Shown one piece after another: positions 1-9,060 of a stretch of 64,000 bases of DNA. Source of the stretch: Microbacterium sp. MF43. GTDB taxonomy: Bacteria > Actinomycetota > Actinomycetes > Actinomycetales > Microbacteriaceae. Numbering within the stretch: position 1 is the stretch's first letter; every line of letters starts with the position of its first letter. A program made the translations under genes and the position numbers. The notes under the pieces are model-generated. The model had not been told where the DNA came from. It searched no databases and saw only the letters and a program-made list of their open reading frames with translations. Where the stretch lies: contig NZ_JABBDY010000001.1 of the NCBI RefSeq assembly GCF_012847295.1, positions 806,001-870,000 of the forward strand, in the 5' to 3' direction.

Positions 1-1
1 G

Positions 2-736
2 CTCGACGAAGAGGGCGCTCCCCGGCCGTTCCAGGACACGATGGCCCGCTTCGGGACGGAGGGCGAGGCATCCGTTCTCCTGCGACCCTGGTTCTTCGAC
101 ATCCTGCACCTCGACGGCCGCGACCTGATCGACGAGCCGCTCTCGACGCGCCTCGAGGCGCTCGACCGGGTGGCCGGACCGTCGCGCATCCCGGGTGTCG
201 TCACCGACGACCCCGCTCGGGCCGAACAGTTCTCGCGGGAGGCGCTCGCCGCCGGCCACGAGGGGGTCATGGTGAAGGGTGTCGCGTCGGCGTACGCGGC
301 GGGTCGCCGGGGGAAGAGCTGGCTCAAGGTGAAGCCCGTGCTGACGTTCGACCTCGTGGTGCTCGCCGTTGAATGGGGCTCGGGGCGGCGGACGGGGATG
401 CTGTCGAATCTGCACCTCGGTGCGCTCGATCGCGACGGCGCCTTCGGCGACCCCGGCGGCTTCGTGATGGTCGGCAAGACCTTCAAGGGACTGACCGATG
501 AGCTGCTGCGGTGGCAGACGGAGCACTTCCCGGCCATCGAGACCCATCGCTCGTCGTCCGCCGTGCACGTTCGCCCAGAGACCGTCGTCGAGATCGCCAT
601 CGACGGCGTGCAGCGGTCCACGCGCTATCCCGGGGGCGTCGCCCTGCGCTTCGCCCGCGTCAAGGGATACCGGCCCGACAAGACTCCGCACGACGCCGAC
701 ACCATCGATTCCCTCCGCGCGCTGCTGAAGGGCTGA
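2..736 (+). CDS. ATP-dependent DNA ligase, C-terminal part (5' end outside window)
   Basis: The reading frame is open from base 2, so the gene begins upstream and about half of it is visible. It should seal nicks using ATP through an enzyme-AMP intermediate. Visible are the end of the nucleotidyltransferase domain (FDILHLDG, like ligase motif IIIa; EGVMVKG, motif IV; SWLKVKP, motif V) and the OB-fold domain, ending in [14 protein letters not shown], which resembles motif VI. The catalytic lysine motif I lies off the window. The tail (DADTIDSL) resembles the stand-alone actinobacterial ligases of about 500 residues rather than a LigD fusion, but a fusion at the missing N-terminus cannot be excluded. 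This would be an accessory repair ligase beside the NAD-dependent LigA. Confidence 0.9.
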   Translation, partial: LDEEGAPRPFQDTMARFGTEGEASVLLRPWFFDILHLDGRDLIDEPLSTRLEALDRVAGPSRIPGVVTDDPARAEQFSREALAAGHEGVMVKGVASAYAAGRRGKSWLKVKPVLTFDLVVLAVEWGSGRRTGMLSNLHLGALDRDGAFGDPGGFVMVGKTFKGLTDELLRWQTEHFPAIETHRSSSAVHVRPETVVEIAIDGVQRSTRYPGGVALRFARVKGYRPDKTPHDADTIDSLRALLKG

Positions 737-783
737 GCCGGTCCTGAGCAAGGCCTGAGCGGAGGCTGAGGTCGCAGACGTAT

Positions 784-801
784 CGCCGCCTGCAAGCGGC
801 G
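784..801. terminator. Short GC hairpin after the ligase gene
   Basis: CGCCGC and GCGGCG pair around a 6-base loop, 48 bases after the ligase stop codon. No T-run follows, so it is only a weak intrinsic terminator candidate. Confidence 0.35.
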
Positions 802-874
802 TGCGACGATGTGGGCTGGGACTGGGCCCGCGTCGAGGACGACGCGCGCTCGGTGGGGAGAATGGGGATTCACC

Positions 875-3800
875 ATGGCGCTTTCTCGTGCGCTCAAAAA
901 TGGGGTCGCGCTCGCTGTGGCGGCACTTCTGGTGGTCGGAGGCGGCTCTGTCGCCTTCGCGGACCAGGTCTGGATCGACGGCGACAATCTGATACCCGTC
1001 GACCAGAACGCGGCTCAGGTGGCCGCCTGTACGGACAAGCCCGTGGACTTCGCCGTGCTCGTCGGCGCGCGACGCCAGGGCAACGCGAACAACAACCAGA
1101 CGAACAACGTCTTCGCCGGGAACTCCGACGTGACCCTCTCCGGGGTGGTCGCGTCCGCCGGCATGACGACGTCGTGGCCGGGAGGAGACAGCGTCATCCG
1201 GGTCGCCACGGGGTGGCAGGGTTTCGCGACAGGCACGATCAGCAGCGAGACACTCCCGCTCGCAGTGACGCTGCCGGCCAAGGCAGCGGGCGGCACCGGC
1301 AGCATCTCCCTGACCTACGCCGGCACGAACAACGCCGGTCAGCCCGTGACGGGGACGGCCTCGGTCACCGTCACCTGGACGACCAAGAAGTGCATCCTCG
1401 ACTCCACCGCCCCGGCGCTCGCTCTCCCGGCGAACCAGACCGTCGAAGCGACGAGCGCCGCGGGTGCCACGGTGACCTACGCGGCAACCGCCGCAGATGA
1501 AACCGATCCGATCCCGCCGACCGTGGGCTGCACGCCGGCGTCGGGTTCGGTCTTCCCGCTCGGCACCACCCCCGTCTCGTGCTCGGCCACCGACGCCGCC
1601 GGCAATACCGCGACCGGCTCCTTCAACGTCATCGTGCGGGACACCACCGCACCCGCCGTCGGCGCGATGTCGAACGTCGCGATGGAGGCGACCGGTTCCG
1701 GCACCGTCGTGACCTGGACGAACCCGACCGCCACCGACGCGGTCGCCGGCTCACCTGCGGTCACGTGCTCGCCCGCCTCCGCCACCGCTTTCGCCGTCGG
1801 ATCGACCACGGTGACGTGCTCGGCGACCGACACCGCGGGCAACACCGGGTCGTCGACCTTCTCGGTCGTGATCTCCGACACCACGCAGCCGAGCCTCGTG
1901 GTTCCGGCCGAGTTCTCCGTACAGGCGACCGGTCCGGACGGTGCCGAGGTCACCTTCGCGACGTCGGCGACCGACCTCGTCGACGGCGCCGTCCCCGTCG
2001 TGTGCGAACCCGCCTCCGGCTCCCTTCTCGCCCTCGGCGACACCACCGTCGAGTGCGCCGCGGCAGACGCCGAGGGCAACACGGCGAACGCGTCGTTCAC
2101 CGTGCACGTGATCGATCAGGTCGCCCCTGTCGTCACGGTGCCCACGCCCATCGTGCTGGAGGCGACCGGCCCGAGCGGGGCGGTCGCGACGTTCGCGACA
2201 TCGGCCGACGACGCCGTCAGCGGTGTGCGTGCGACGACGTGCGTGCCGGCATCCGGCTCGACGTTCGCCCTCGGCAGCACGACCGTCGAGTGCACGGCCA
2301 CCGACGCCGCGGGCAACCTCGGCGCGGCGTCGTTCAGCGTGACGGTGCAGGACACGACGCTCCCCGTGCTCACGCTTCCCGCGACCACCACCGCGGAAGC
2401 GACCGGCCCCGATGGCGCCGCGGTCTCGTACACGGCGACGGCGAGCGACCTCGTGAGCGGCTCGCTCACGCCGTCGTGCGTGCTCGCGTCGGGCGCCACG
2501 TTCGGGCTCGGATCCCACCAGGTGAACTGCGAGGTCACGGACGGCGCCGGGAACACGGCGACCGGCTCCTTCGCGATCACCGTGCTCGACACCACCGGCC
2601 CGGCGATCACGGTGCCCTCGACGATCACCGAAGAGGCGACCGGGCCCGCGGGTGCCGTCGTCACCTACGACGTGACAGCCGACGACCTCGTGAGCGGCGC
2701 CGCGACCGCGGACTGCGCGCCGGCGTCCGGTGGGACCTTCCCGCTCGGGAAGACCGTCGTCGAGTGCTCGGCGACCGACGCCGAAGGCAACGAGTCGAAC
2801 GCCTCCTTCGAGATCGTCGTCGTGGACACGACCGACCCGGTGGTCGACGTGCCGGACGACATCGTCGAGGAGGCCACCGGCCCGGGTGGCGCGACCGTGG
2901 ACTTCACCGCCTCGGCTTCCGACACCGTGAGCGGCGCTCTGGTGCCGACGTGCGCTCCGCCGGCCGGGACCGTCTTCGGGCTGGGAACCACCGCGGTGGA
3001 ATGCACCGCCGTGGACGGCGCGGCCAACGAGGGCTCGGCGTCGTTCGACGTGACGGTCCGCGACACGACCGAGCCGATCATCCACGTCCCGGCAGACAAG
3101 ACGGTCGAGGCGACCGGCCCCGAGGGCGCCACCGTGACCTTCGACGCTCCGGCGACGGACATCGTCGACCAGGACATCACGACGGCATGCTCGCCCGCGT
3201 CGGGCTCGGTCTTCGCGCTCGGCTCGACGCTGGTCACGTGCTCCGGATCCGACGACTCCGGCAACGAGGGGACGGCCACGTTCCACGTCGTGGTCCAGGA
3301 CACCACCACGCCCATCGTGCACGTTCCGGACACGATCGTGCGCGAGGCGACCGGGCCTTCCGGCGCCGTCGTGGGGTACGACGTGACCGCGACGGACACC
3401 GTGGACCAGGACGTCACGCCGGTGTGCTCGCCCGAGGCGGGCTCGGTCTTCGCGATCGGCACCCACGTCGTGGGCTGCACGGCCGCGGACTTCTCGGGCA
3501 ACGTCGGCGAGGGCTCGTTCGAGGTCATCGTTCAGGACACGACCCCGCCCGCCCTGACCGTTCCCGGCGACCTCACCGCGGAAGCGACCGGCCCCGACGG
3601 GGCACCGGTCACCTATGCGGCGACGGCCACCGACATCGTGGCGGGTTCGGTCACCCCCGCCTGCACCCCCGCGTCGGGCAGCACGTTCGCGCTCGGCGAG
3701 ACGACGGTCACGTGCGTCGCCACCGACGACGACGAGAACTCCACGACGGACACCTTCATCGTGACGGTGCAGGACACGACTGCTCCGGCGATCACCGTCC

Positions 3801-4591
3801 CCGTTCTCGCGCCGGTGGAGGCCACAAGCGCGGCCGGTGCGACCGTCGCCTACACGGCCACGGCGAGCGACCTGGTCGACGGGCCGGTCACGCCCGCCTG
3901 CACCCCCGCGTCGGGCAGCACCTTCGCGCTCGGCACCACCACCGTGACCTGTGTCGCGGAGGACGCGCGCGGCAACGCGGACAGCGAGACCTTCACGGTC
4001 AGCGTGATCGACACGACCAAGCCTGTCATCTCCTGGGCCGGCGGGCCGGCCGACGGCAGCTCGCACGTGTTCGGCGCGGTGCCGGCGGCGGCCACCTGCA
4101 CCGCGACGGACATCGTCTCGGGCTCCGTCGCGTGCCAGGTCACCGGTCACGGCACGACGGTGGGCTCGCACACGATGACCGCGACGGCCACCGACGGCGC
4201 GGGCAACACCGCGACCGCCAGCCGGTCGTACTCGGTGTCGGCGTGGCGGCTCAGCGGGTTCTTCCAGCCGGTCGACATGGGCAGCGTGATGAACACCGTG
4301 AAGGGCGGATCGACGGTTCCTCTGAAGTTCGAGGTGTTCGCCGGCTCGACGGAGCTCACGGCGACGTCGGCGATCCTGTCGTTCGTGCAGAAGAAGGTCA
4401 CGTGCGGCACGACCGTCGGAACGGACGACATCGAGTTCACGACGACCGGCGGCACGGCGCTGCGCTACGACACGACCGGCGGCCAGTACATCCAGAACTG
4501 GCAGACGCCGAAGCTGCCGGGCGCGTGCTACATCGTCACCATGACGACGCAGGACGGCTCGACGATCTCGGCGAGCTTCAAGCTGAAGTAG
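875..4591 (+). CDS. Large secreted HYR-repeat protein with C-terminal PxKF domain
   Basis: The protein has 1238 residues. I chose the ATG at 875 because it opens a clear signal peptide (basic start, hydrophobic core, AFA before D30); an in-frame ATG at 809 would add 22 non-signal residues. Residues 30-175 form an N-terminal domain. Residues 176-1045 hold eleven tandem HYR modules of about 79 residues, each starting DTTxP, containing EATGPxG and two conserved cysteines, and ending in DxxGN. A divergent twelfth module follows, then a tail with VPLKF at 1148-1152, the PxKF-type domain often found after such repeats. There is no LPXTG signal or C-terminal membrane helix, so release or non-covalent wall binding is likely. 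HYR modules are Ig-like and usually mediate adhesion; the ligand here is unknown. Confidence 0.85.
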   Translation: MALSRALKNGVALAVAALLVVGGGSVAFADQVWIDGDNLIPVDQNAAQVAACTDKPVDFAVLVGARRQGNANNNQTNNVFAGNSDVTLSGVVASAGMTTSWPGGDSVIRVATGWQGFATGTISSETLPLAVTLPAKAAGGTGSISLTYAGTNNAGQPVTGTASVTVTWTTKKCILDSTAPALALPANQTVEATSAAGATVTYAATAADETDPIPPTVGCTPASGSVFPLGTTPVSCSATDAAGNTATGSFNVIVRDTTAPAVGAMSNVAMEATGSGTVVTWTNPTATDAVAGSPAVTCSPASATAFAVGSTTVTCSATDTAGNTGSSTFSVVISDTTQPSLVVPAEFSVQATGPDGAEVTFATSATDLVDGAVPVVCEPASGSLLALGDTTVECAAADAEGNTANASFTVHVIDQVAPVVTVPTPIVLEATGPSGAVATFATSADDAVSGVRATTCVPASGSTFALGSTTVECTATDAAGNLGAASFSVTVQDTTLPVLTLPATTTAEATGPDGAAVSYTATASDLVSGSLTPSCVLASGATFGLGSHQVNCEVTDGAGNTATGSFAITVLDTTGPAITVPSTITEEATGPAGAVVTYDVTADDLVSGAATADCAPASGGTFPLGKTVVECSATDAEGNESNASFEIVVVDTTDPVVDVPDDIVEEATGPGGATVDFTASASDTVSGALVPTCAPPAGTVFGLGTTAVECTAVDGAANEGSASFDVTVRDTTEPIIHVPADKTVEATGPEGATVTFDAPATDIVDQDITTACSPASGSVFALGSTLVTCSGSDDSGNEGTATFHVVVQDTTTPIVHVPDTIVREATGPSGAVVGYDVTATDTVDQDVTPVCSPEAGSVFAIGTHVVGCTAADFSGNVGEGSFEVIVQDTTPPALTVPGDLTAEATGPDGAPVTYAATATDIVAGSVTPACTPASGSTFALGETTVTCVATDDDENSTTDTFIVTVQDTTAPAITVPVLAPVEATSAAGATVAYTATASDLVDGPVTPACTPASGSTFALGTTTVTCVAEDARGNADSETFTVSVIDTTKPVISWAGGPADGSSHVFGAVPAAATCTATDIVSGSVACQVTGHGTTVGSHTMTATATDGAGNTATASRSYSVSAWRLSGFFQPVDMGSVMNTVKGGSTVPLKFEVFAGSTELTATSAILSFVQKKVTCGTTVGTDDIEFTTTGGTALRYDTTGGQYIQNWQTPKLPGACYIVTMTTQDGSTISASFKLK
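1400..4009 (+). repeat. Tandem array of eleven ~237-bp HYR-coding units
   Basis: Eleven units average 237 bases (79 codons). All are in frame and diverged enough to be told apart. Units 10 and 11 share the near-identical stretch encoding TPACTPASGSTFALG, which suggests a recent duplication or gene conversion. Confidence 0.85.
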
Positions 4592-4606
4592 TCCGCATCA
4601 CCGCAG

Positions 4607-4640
4607 GGAGGCCCGGGCCGCACACGCGGTCCGGGCCTCC
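4607..4640 (+). terminator. Strong hairpin terminator after the HYR gene
   Basis: Fifteen base pairs (one G-T wobble) flank a 4-base ACAC loop, starting 15 bases after the stop codon. No long T-run follows, as is common in high-GC actinobacteria. Confidence 0.7.
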
Positions 4641-4667
4641 GCCCTGTCGAGCGGGCACACTGGACTC

Positions 4668-5363
4668 ATGCGGATCGTCGTCCTCACCGGAGCCGGCATC
4701 TCGGCGGAGAGCGGCGTTCCGACGTTCCGCGACGCCGACGGGCTCTGGGAGGGCCACCTCGTCGAGGACGTCGCGACCCCGGAAGGTTTCGAGCGCGACC
4801 CCGGCCTCGTGCAGCGGTTCTACGACGAGCGGCGGCGGGCCGTGGCATCCGTCGCCCCCAACGCCGCGCACCGGGCGCTCGCCCGGCTCGAAGGGGCGGT
4901 CGGAGAGGATCTGCTGGTCGTCACGCAGAACGTGGACGACCTGCACGAGCGCGCCGGGTCGAGTCGCGTCGTGCACATGCACGGCGAACTGCGGCGGGCG
5001 CTCTGCCGCGCGTGCGGCGCCCGCCCGGCGTGGGACGAGGACCTCGAACCGCGCCCGCCCTGCCCGGCGTGCGGGGAGCGGATGCTTCGCCCCGACGTCG
5101 TCTGGTTCGGCGAGATGCCCTACGAGCTCGACCGCATCGAGGCGGCCGTCATCGCGTGCGACGTCTTCGTGTCGATCGGCACGTCCGGCGCGGTGTACCC
5201 GGCGGCCGGCTACGTGGCGCTCGCGGCTGCGTTCGGCGCCCGGACGGTGGAGCTCAACCTCGAGCCCAGCGACGCTCTCGTGCCGTTCCACGACGCGCGC
5301 GTCGGGCGCGCGGGAGAGCTCGTTCCCGCGTGGGTGGAGGAGATCCTCGCGGTCGCGGGCTGA
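4668..5363 (+). CDS. cobB: NAD-dependent protein deacylase (sirtuin)
   Basis: This 231-residue enzyme removes acyl groups from lysines using NAD and releases nicotinamide. Visible are the NAD motif GAGISAESG (8-16), TFRD (19-22), TQNVD (86-90), the catalytic His105 in HMHGE, and a zinc ribbon formed by Cys113, Cys116, Cys132 and Cys135. The FYDERR stretch supplies the Tyr52/Arg55 pair typical of class III (SIRT5-like, desuccinylase or demalonylase) sirtuins, so acidic acyl groups are likely substrates. The gene stands alone. CACACT lies six bases before the ATG, a weak leaderless -10 box. Confidence 0.93.
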   Translation: MRIVVLTGAGISAESGVPTFRDADGLWEGHLVEDVATPEGFERDPGLVQRFYDERRRAVASVAPNAAHRALARLEGAVGEDLLVVTQNVDDLHERAGSSRVVHMHGELRRALCRACGARPAWDEDLEPRPPCPACGERMLRPDVVWFGEMPYELDRIEAAVIACDVFVSIGTSGAVYPAAGYVALAAAFGARTVELNLEPSDALVPFHDARVGRAGELVPAWVEEILAVAG

Positions 5364-5488
5364 AGGCCACCCGGAGACCCCCGCTCCCGCCCGATGCGCC
5401 AGATTCAGGAAATGCGGCCGCTCACTCGGACCGCGCGAGGGTCCGTTCGGCGTGTTGCCTGCGTCCGGCCCGGCGACGCCGGGAAGCG

Positions 5489-5527
5489 CGAGGGGCGCCG
5501 GACGGATGCTCCGCCCGACGCCCCTCG
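5489..5527. terminator. Hairpin between convergent cobB and sugar permease
   Basis: CGAGGGGCG and CGCCCCTCG (9 bp perfect) enclose a further GC-rich stem. It lies 12 bases past the permease stop on the minus strand and downstream of cobB, so it could serve both directions. The rest of 5364-5538 shows no gene. Confidence 0.6.
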
Positions 5528-5538
5528 ACGACCAGCCG

Positions 5539-6810
5539 CTAGGTTCGCACACCGCTGCCGCGCAGGCGCGACAGGGCGTCGACGGTGGCGGCGAGGATCA
5601 GCACGCCGCCGGTGACGAGCAGGTTGACGCCGGCCGGCAGGTTGAGCAGTCCGAGGCCATTCGTGATGGTCGCGATCACGAGCGCGCCGATCGCGGCGTG
5701 CATGAGGCGTCCCTTGCCGCCGAAGAGGCTGACGCCGCCGACGACGGCCGCCGCCACGCCCGACAGGACGATGTCACGTCCGACGGTCGCATCGACGGTG
5801 CCGACGCGCGACACGCTGAGCAGCGCCGAGAACACGGCCAGGCTCGAACAGATCACGAACGCCCACCATTTGATCCAGCGCACCTTGACGCCCGAGCGAC
5901 GGGCGGCCTCGGCGTTGCCGCCGATCGCGTAGATGTAGCGGCCGAACTTGGTGCGGTCGAGCACGAACGTCCCGATCCAGAGGATCACCAGCACGATCGG
6001 CACGACGTTGGGCACGCCCTGCACCGCGTTGACCGACTGGCCGCGGTCCTGGTTGAGGATGAAGACCACCGCTCCGCCGACGACGGCGATGACGGCGAGC
6101 TTGATCCACACGAGCGAGATCGCCCGGTTCGGCACGCCTGCCCGGGTGCGCCGCGAGCGATCCCAGAAGGACGTGCCCGCCGAGATGGCCAGCATGACGG
6201 CGAGCATGACCCAGCCCGCCCAGACCGGAAGATTGCCGTTCTGCAGCGCGATGAGCTCGGGCACCTCGACGCGGAACAGTCCGCCCGGTCCGATGATGAC
6301 GAGCGCCAGGCCCTGCAGGCCGAGGAACAGACCCAGCGTCACGACGAACGATGGAATCCCGACCCTCGCGACGAAGAAGCCGATGAACGCGCCGATGAGG
6401 AACCCGAAGCCGAAGCCGATGAGCAGGGCGAGCGGCCACGGTACGTCGAACTGCGAGTTCAGCACCACGAACAGCGCCATGCCCACACCGCCGGTCACAC
6501 CCGCCGACAGGTCGATCTCGCCCAGGAGCAGCACGAACACCAGCGCCATGCCGAGCACCACGAGGGTGGCGGCCTGGTTGAGGAGGTTGGCGAAGTTGCG
6601 CTCGGTGAGGAAGAACGGGCTCAGCGCGGTGAACAGGATGCCGAGCACGACGAGTCCGCCGATGGCGGGGAGTGCCCCCATGTCTCCACCGCGCACGCGC
6701 TGCCACCAGGCGCGCGCCTGGTCGGCCACGCCGCCCTCGACGCCGCTGCCGATCAGGTCGCTCGCAAGCGGATCGGGCGCGGCTTCCGTGCGAGTCGCAT
6801 TGCTGCTCAT
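5539..6810 (-). CDS. Sugar ABC transporter permease, XylH/RbsC type
   Basis: This 423-residue membrane protein should form the channel of a pentose-type sugar importer. It is strongly hydrophobic with about ten helices. It contains the family hallmark GEIDLSAG after the third helix and a late GGKGRLMHAAIGAL segment, matching the BPD_transp_2 (XylH, RbsC, MglC) family. It starts with an ATGA overlap on the upstream ATPase gene and ends its operon (SBP, ATPase, permease). The N-terminal 50 residues before the first helix are longer than usual. Confidence 0.9.
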   Translation of the reverse strand: MSSNATRTEAAPDPLASDLIGSGVEGGVADQARAWWQRVRGGDMGALPAIGGLVVLGILFTALSPFFLTERNFANLLNQAATLVVLGMALVFVLLLGEIDLSAGVTGGVGMALFVVLNSQFDVPWPLALLIGFGFGFLIGAFIGFFVARVGIPSFVVTLGLFLGLQGLALVIIGPGGLFRVEVPELIALQNGNLPVWAGWVMLAVMLAISAGTSFWDRSRRTRAGVPNRAISLVWIKLAVIAVVGGAVVFILNQDRGQSVNAVQGVPNVVPIVLVILWIGTFVLDRTKFGRYIYAIGGNAEAARRSGVKVRWIKWWAFVICSSLAVFSALLSVSRVGTVDATVGRDIVLSGVAAAVVGGVSLFGGKGRLMHAAIGALVIATITNGLGLLNLPAGVNLLVTGGVLILAATVDALSRLRGSGVRT

Positions 6811-7616
6811 AGCGCCCCCTCCTCGGTGCGAAGCGTGGACGTGTCGACGATGCTGACGCCGCCCAGGGTCTTGGTTCCGGTGATGTACCCCACGACGTCG
6901 TCACGGGTGGTCTCGGCCGTCGGGATCTGTGCGACCATCTGACCGAGATAGAGCACGGCGATGTCGTCGGCCACCTCGAACACGTCTGCGAGGTTGTGGC
7001 TGATGAGGATCACCGCCACACCCTGGTCGCTCAGGCGCTTGACCAGGTTGAGCACCTGCTCCGTCTGCGCGACGCCCAGGGCCGCCGTCGGCTCGTCGAG
7101 GATCACTACGCGCGCCTTCTTCAGCACCGCGCGCGCGATCGCGACGGTCTGACGCTGACCGCCCGACAGGCTCGACACCTTCTGCCGCACCGACTTGACG
7201 GTGCGCACCGAGAGGGACCGCAGCGTGTCGGACGCGTCCTTCTCCATGCGTCCCTCGTCGAACGTTCCGACCGAGGTCTCCTCGCGGCCCAGGAACATGT
7301 TCTGGACGATGTCGAGGTTGTCGCACAGGGCGAGGTCCTGGTACACCACCTCGATGCCCAGGCCCGAGGCATCCCTCGGCGTGTGCAGATCGCGATGCTC
7401 GCCGTCGATGCGGACTTCGCCCTCGTCGTAGGGCTGCACGCCCGCGAGACCCTTGATGAGCGTGGACTTGCCGGCACCGTTGTCGCCGACGAGGGCGGTC
7501 ACCTTGCCGGGGTACACCTTGAGGTCGACGCCCTTGAGGACGCTGACCGGACCGAACGATTTCTTGACGCCGACCAATTCGATGATCGGCTCTGTGGCTG
7601 TGATCGTCTGAGACAT
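6807..7616 (-). CDS. Sugar ABC transporter ATP-binding protein, single cassette
   Basis: This 269-residue ATPase energises the permease encoded next to it. It shows Walker A GDNGAGKST, the signature SSLSGGQRQ, and Walker B with VVILDEPTAALG. The start MSQTITATEP was chosen because the cassette domain begins ten residues later and GGAAG precedes it; the in-frame extension to 7751 is arginine-rich and not family-like. XylG and RbsA normally carry two fused cassettes; this protein has only one, as in FrcA-type systems, and probably works as a homodimer. It overlaps the permease gene by four bases. Confidence 0.9.
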   Translation of the reverse strand: MSQTITATEPIIELVGVKKSFGPVSVLKGVDLKVYPGKVTALVGDNGAGKSTLIKGLAGVQPYDEGEVRIDGEHRDLHTPRDASGLGIEVVYQDLALCDNLDIVQNMFLGREETSVGTFDEGRMEKDASDTLRSLSVRTVKSVRQKVSSLSGGQRQTVAIARAVLKKARVVILDEPTAALGVAQTEQVLNLVKRLSDQGVAVILISHNLADVFEVADDIAVLYLGQMVAQIPTAETTRDDVVGYITGTKTLGGVSIVDTSTLRTEEGAL

Positions 7617-7645
7617 ACTCGCTTCCTTGCCGAGTGCCGGTAGCG

Positions 7646-7684
7646 CGCGAGGGCGCCGCGCCTCGACGACGCGACGCCCTCGCG
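7646..7684 (-). terminator. Intra-operon hairpin between binding-protein and ATPase genes
   Basis: CGCGAGGGCG and CGCCCTCGCG (10 bp perfect) lie between the SBP stop and the ATPase start. Such hairpins often stabilise the binding-protein message or partly stop transcription, giving more binding protein than transporter. Confidence 0.55.
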
Positions 7685-7699
7685 GCTTTGACGGATAAC

Positions 7700-8785
7700 T
7701 TACTCGGTGACCCCGTACTCTTCGCAGGCCGCCATGACCTCGGGGGTGCACACGTCGTCGTACGACGCGTCACCCGCGGCGATGACGTCCTTGACCTGCT
7801 CCGGCCCGACGAGGATCGGCGTGACCTGGATGTACGGCGTGCCGTCCTCCAGCTCTGCCTCGGTCTCGACCTCTTCACCGCTGAGCAGGGCGATGGCGGT
7901 CTCGACGGCCGCGGTCGCCTCGTCCTTCACCGGCTTGTAGACCGTGGCGGTCTGCCAGCCGAGGAGGATGTTCTGCAGACCCGCGACGTTGGCGTCCTGG
8001 CCCGAGACGGCGACACCCTTCAGGTTGTTGTCCTGCAGCACCTTGATGACGCCGGCGGCGTTCGTGTCATTGGCGACCCACACGCCGTCGACCTTTCCGC
8101 CGAGCGAGGTGAGGGCCTGCTCGAAGTTGGTCTGCGACTTGGCCTGGTCCCACACGCCCGGGGGCTCGGCGGCCGGGGTGATTCCGGCGGCCTCCATGAC
8201 CTCGACCGCTCCGGACTTGAACATCGCGGCGTTGCCGTCGGTCGGGTCGCCGCCCATGTAGACCACGGTCGCCTCGGCCGGGTCGACGCCGGCGGCCTCG
8301 AGACCGTCGAGGACCGTCTGGCCCTGCATGCGGCCGACCTCGGTGTTGTCGAACGACACGTAGTAGTCGGCACCGGCGAAGGGGCGGTCGTATGCGATGA
8401 CCGGGATGCCCTCGGCCTTGGCCTTCGTGGCTACGGCCTCGGCGGCGCCCTGGTAGTCAACGAGCAGCATCACGCCGCAGCCCTGTGCGAGCTGCTGGTC
8501 GGCGATCGTCGAGTACTTGTTGACGTCACCGAGGGCGTTCTGGATGTCGGTCTCGAAACCGGCCTCCTCCAGGCCCTCCTGCAGGTACTTCGCGTCGAAG
8601 TTCTCCCAGCGCGGCGACGAGGCCGCGTCGGGCAGGATCACACATGCACGACCGCCGGTGGCCTCGCCACCGTTGCCGCCGTCGCTCTCGCTCGGGGTGC
8701 CGCCGGTGTTGCCGGCACAGCCCGCGAGCATCACCGCTGCAGCACCCGTGAGGGCCGCGACGGCGAGGAGTGAAGACTTCTTCAT
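7700..8785 (-). CDS. Sugar-binding lipoprotein, XylF-like
   Basis: This 361-residue extracytoplasmic binding protein feeds the adjacent importer. It has a lipoprotein signal with LAGC placing the lipidated cysteine at residue 23. The phrase IPVIAYDRPF followed by YYVSFDNTEVG is typical of D-xylose-binding XylF proteins (periplasmic binding protein type I, Peripla_BP_4), so xylose or a related pentose is the best guess. Two ATG codons lie side by side (8788, 8785); the second is better spaced from GAAAGG. First gene of its operon. Confidence 0.9.
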   Translation of the reverse strand: MKKSSLLAVAALTGAAAVMLAGCAGNTGGTPSESDGGNGGEATGGRACVILPDAASSPRWENFDAKYLQEGLEEAGFETDIQNALGDVNKYSTIADQQLAQGCGVMLLVDYQGAAEAVATKAKAEGIPVIAYDRPFAGADYYVSFDNTEVGRMQGQTVLDGLEAAGVDPAEATVVYMGGDPTDGNAAMFKSGAVEVMEAAGITPAAEPPGVWDQAKSQTNFEQALTSLGGKVDGVWVANDTNAAGVIKVLQDNNLKGVAVSGQDANVAGLQNILLGWQTATVYKPVKDEATAAVETAIALLSGEEVETEAELEDGTPYIQVTPILVGPEQVKDVIAAGDASYDDVCTPEVMAACEEYGVTE

Positions 8786-8853
8786 CATTCGCCTTTCGTC
8801 ATTGAAGTGCGCGAACCCCAGGATCGTCCCTGCTGCACTTCGCGCTTGATGAG

Positions 8854-8883
8854 ATCATTTCCGTGATCGGTTCTTGGCGTCAA
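8854..8883 (-). promoter_or_regulatory. Probable promoter of the first sugar ABC operon
   Basis: On the minus strand TTGACG (8878-8883) and AATGAT (8854-8859) are separated by 18 bases, with a predicted start near 8847 and a leader of about 60 bases. The leader holds an inverted repeat, GAAGTGC (8804-8810) and GCACTTC (8835-8841). Confidence 0.5.
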
Positions 8884-8953
8884 GTCTTGAACGTAACGCT
8901 TTGGCAACGCCGGGCGCACATGGAGTCCGCAACGTCGGCGCGGGGAGGGCGTG

Positions 8954-8987
8954 CGAAAGTTTCGGTGCACAATGGCTCCGAACTTTC
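8954..8987. promoter_or_regulatory. Candidate repressor operator upstream of the sugar operon
   Basis: CGAAAGTTTCG (8954-8964) is a perfect palindrome about a central base. A near copy, CGAACTTTC, starts 25 bases away at 8979. From memory, CGAAAnTTTCG-like palindromes are described for xylan and xyloside repressors in Streptomyces. The adjacent ROK regulator is a candidate binder. Confidence 0.4.
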
Positions 8988-9060
8988 CCGAAGGCGTGCA
9001 GAATGCGCAGTCCATACGCCGACGTCAGCCGTGCGTGTTTGTCGAATGAATGCAGGCGAC

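Noticed and set aside
1400-4009. Regular repeats as a possible CRISPR array
   Set aside because: The period is 237 bases, diverged and in frame with a signal-peptide protein; there are no short identical repeats with unique spacers.
1579-6942. A 1787-residue open frame across the HYR gene, cobB and part of the sugar operon
   Set aside because: It is arginine- and histidine-rich, crosses genes on both strands and has no family motif. It is a high-GC shadow of the real genes, as is the 806-residue minus-strand frame at 1751-4171.
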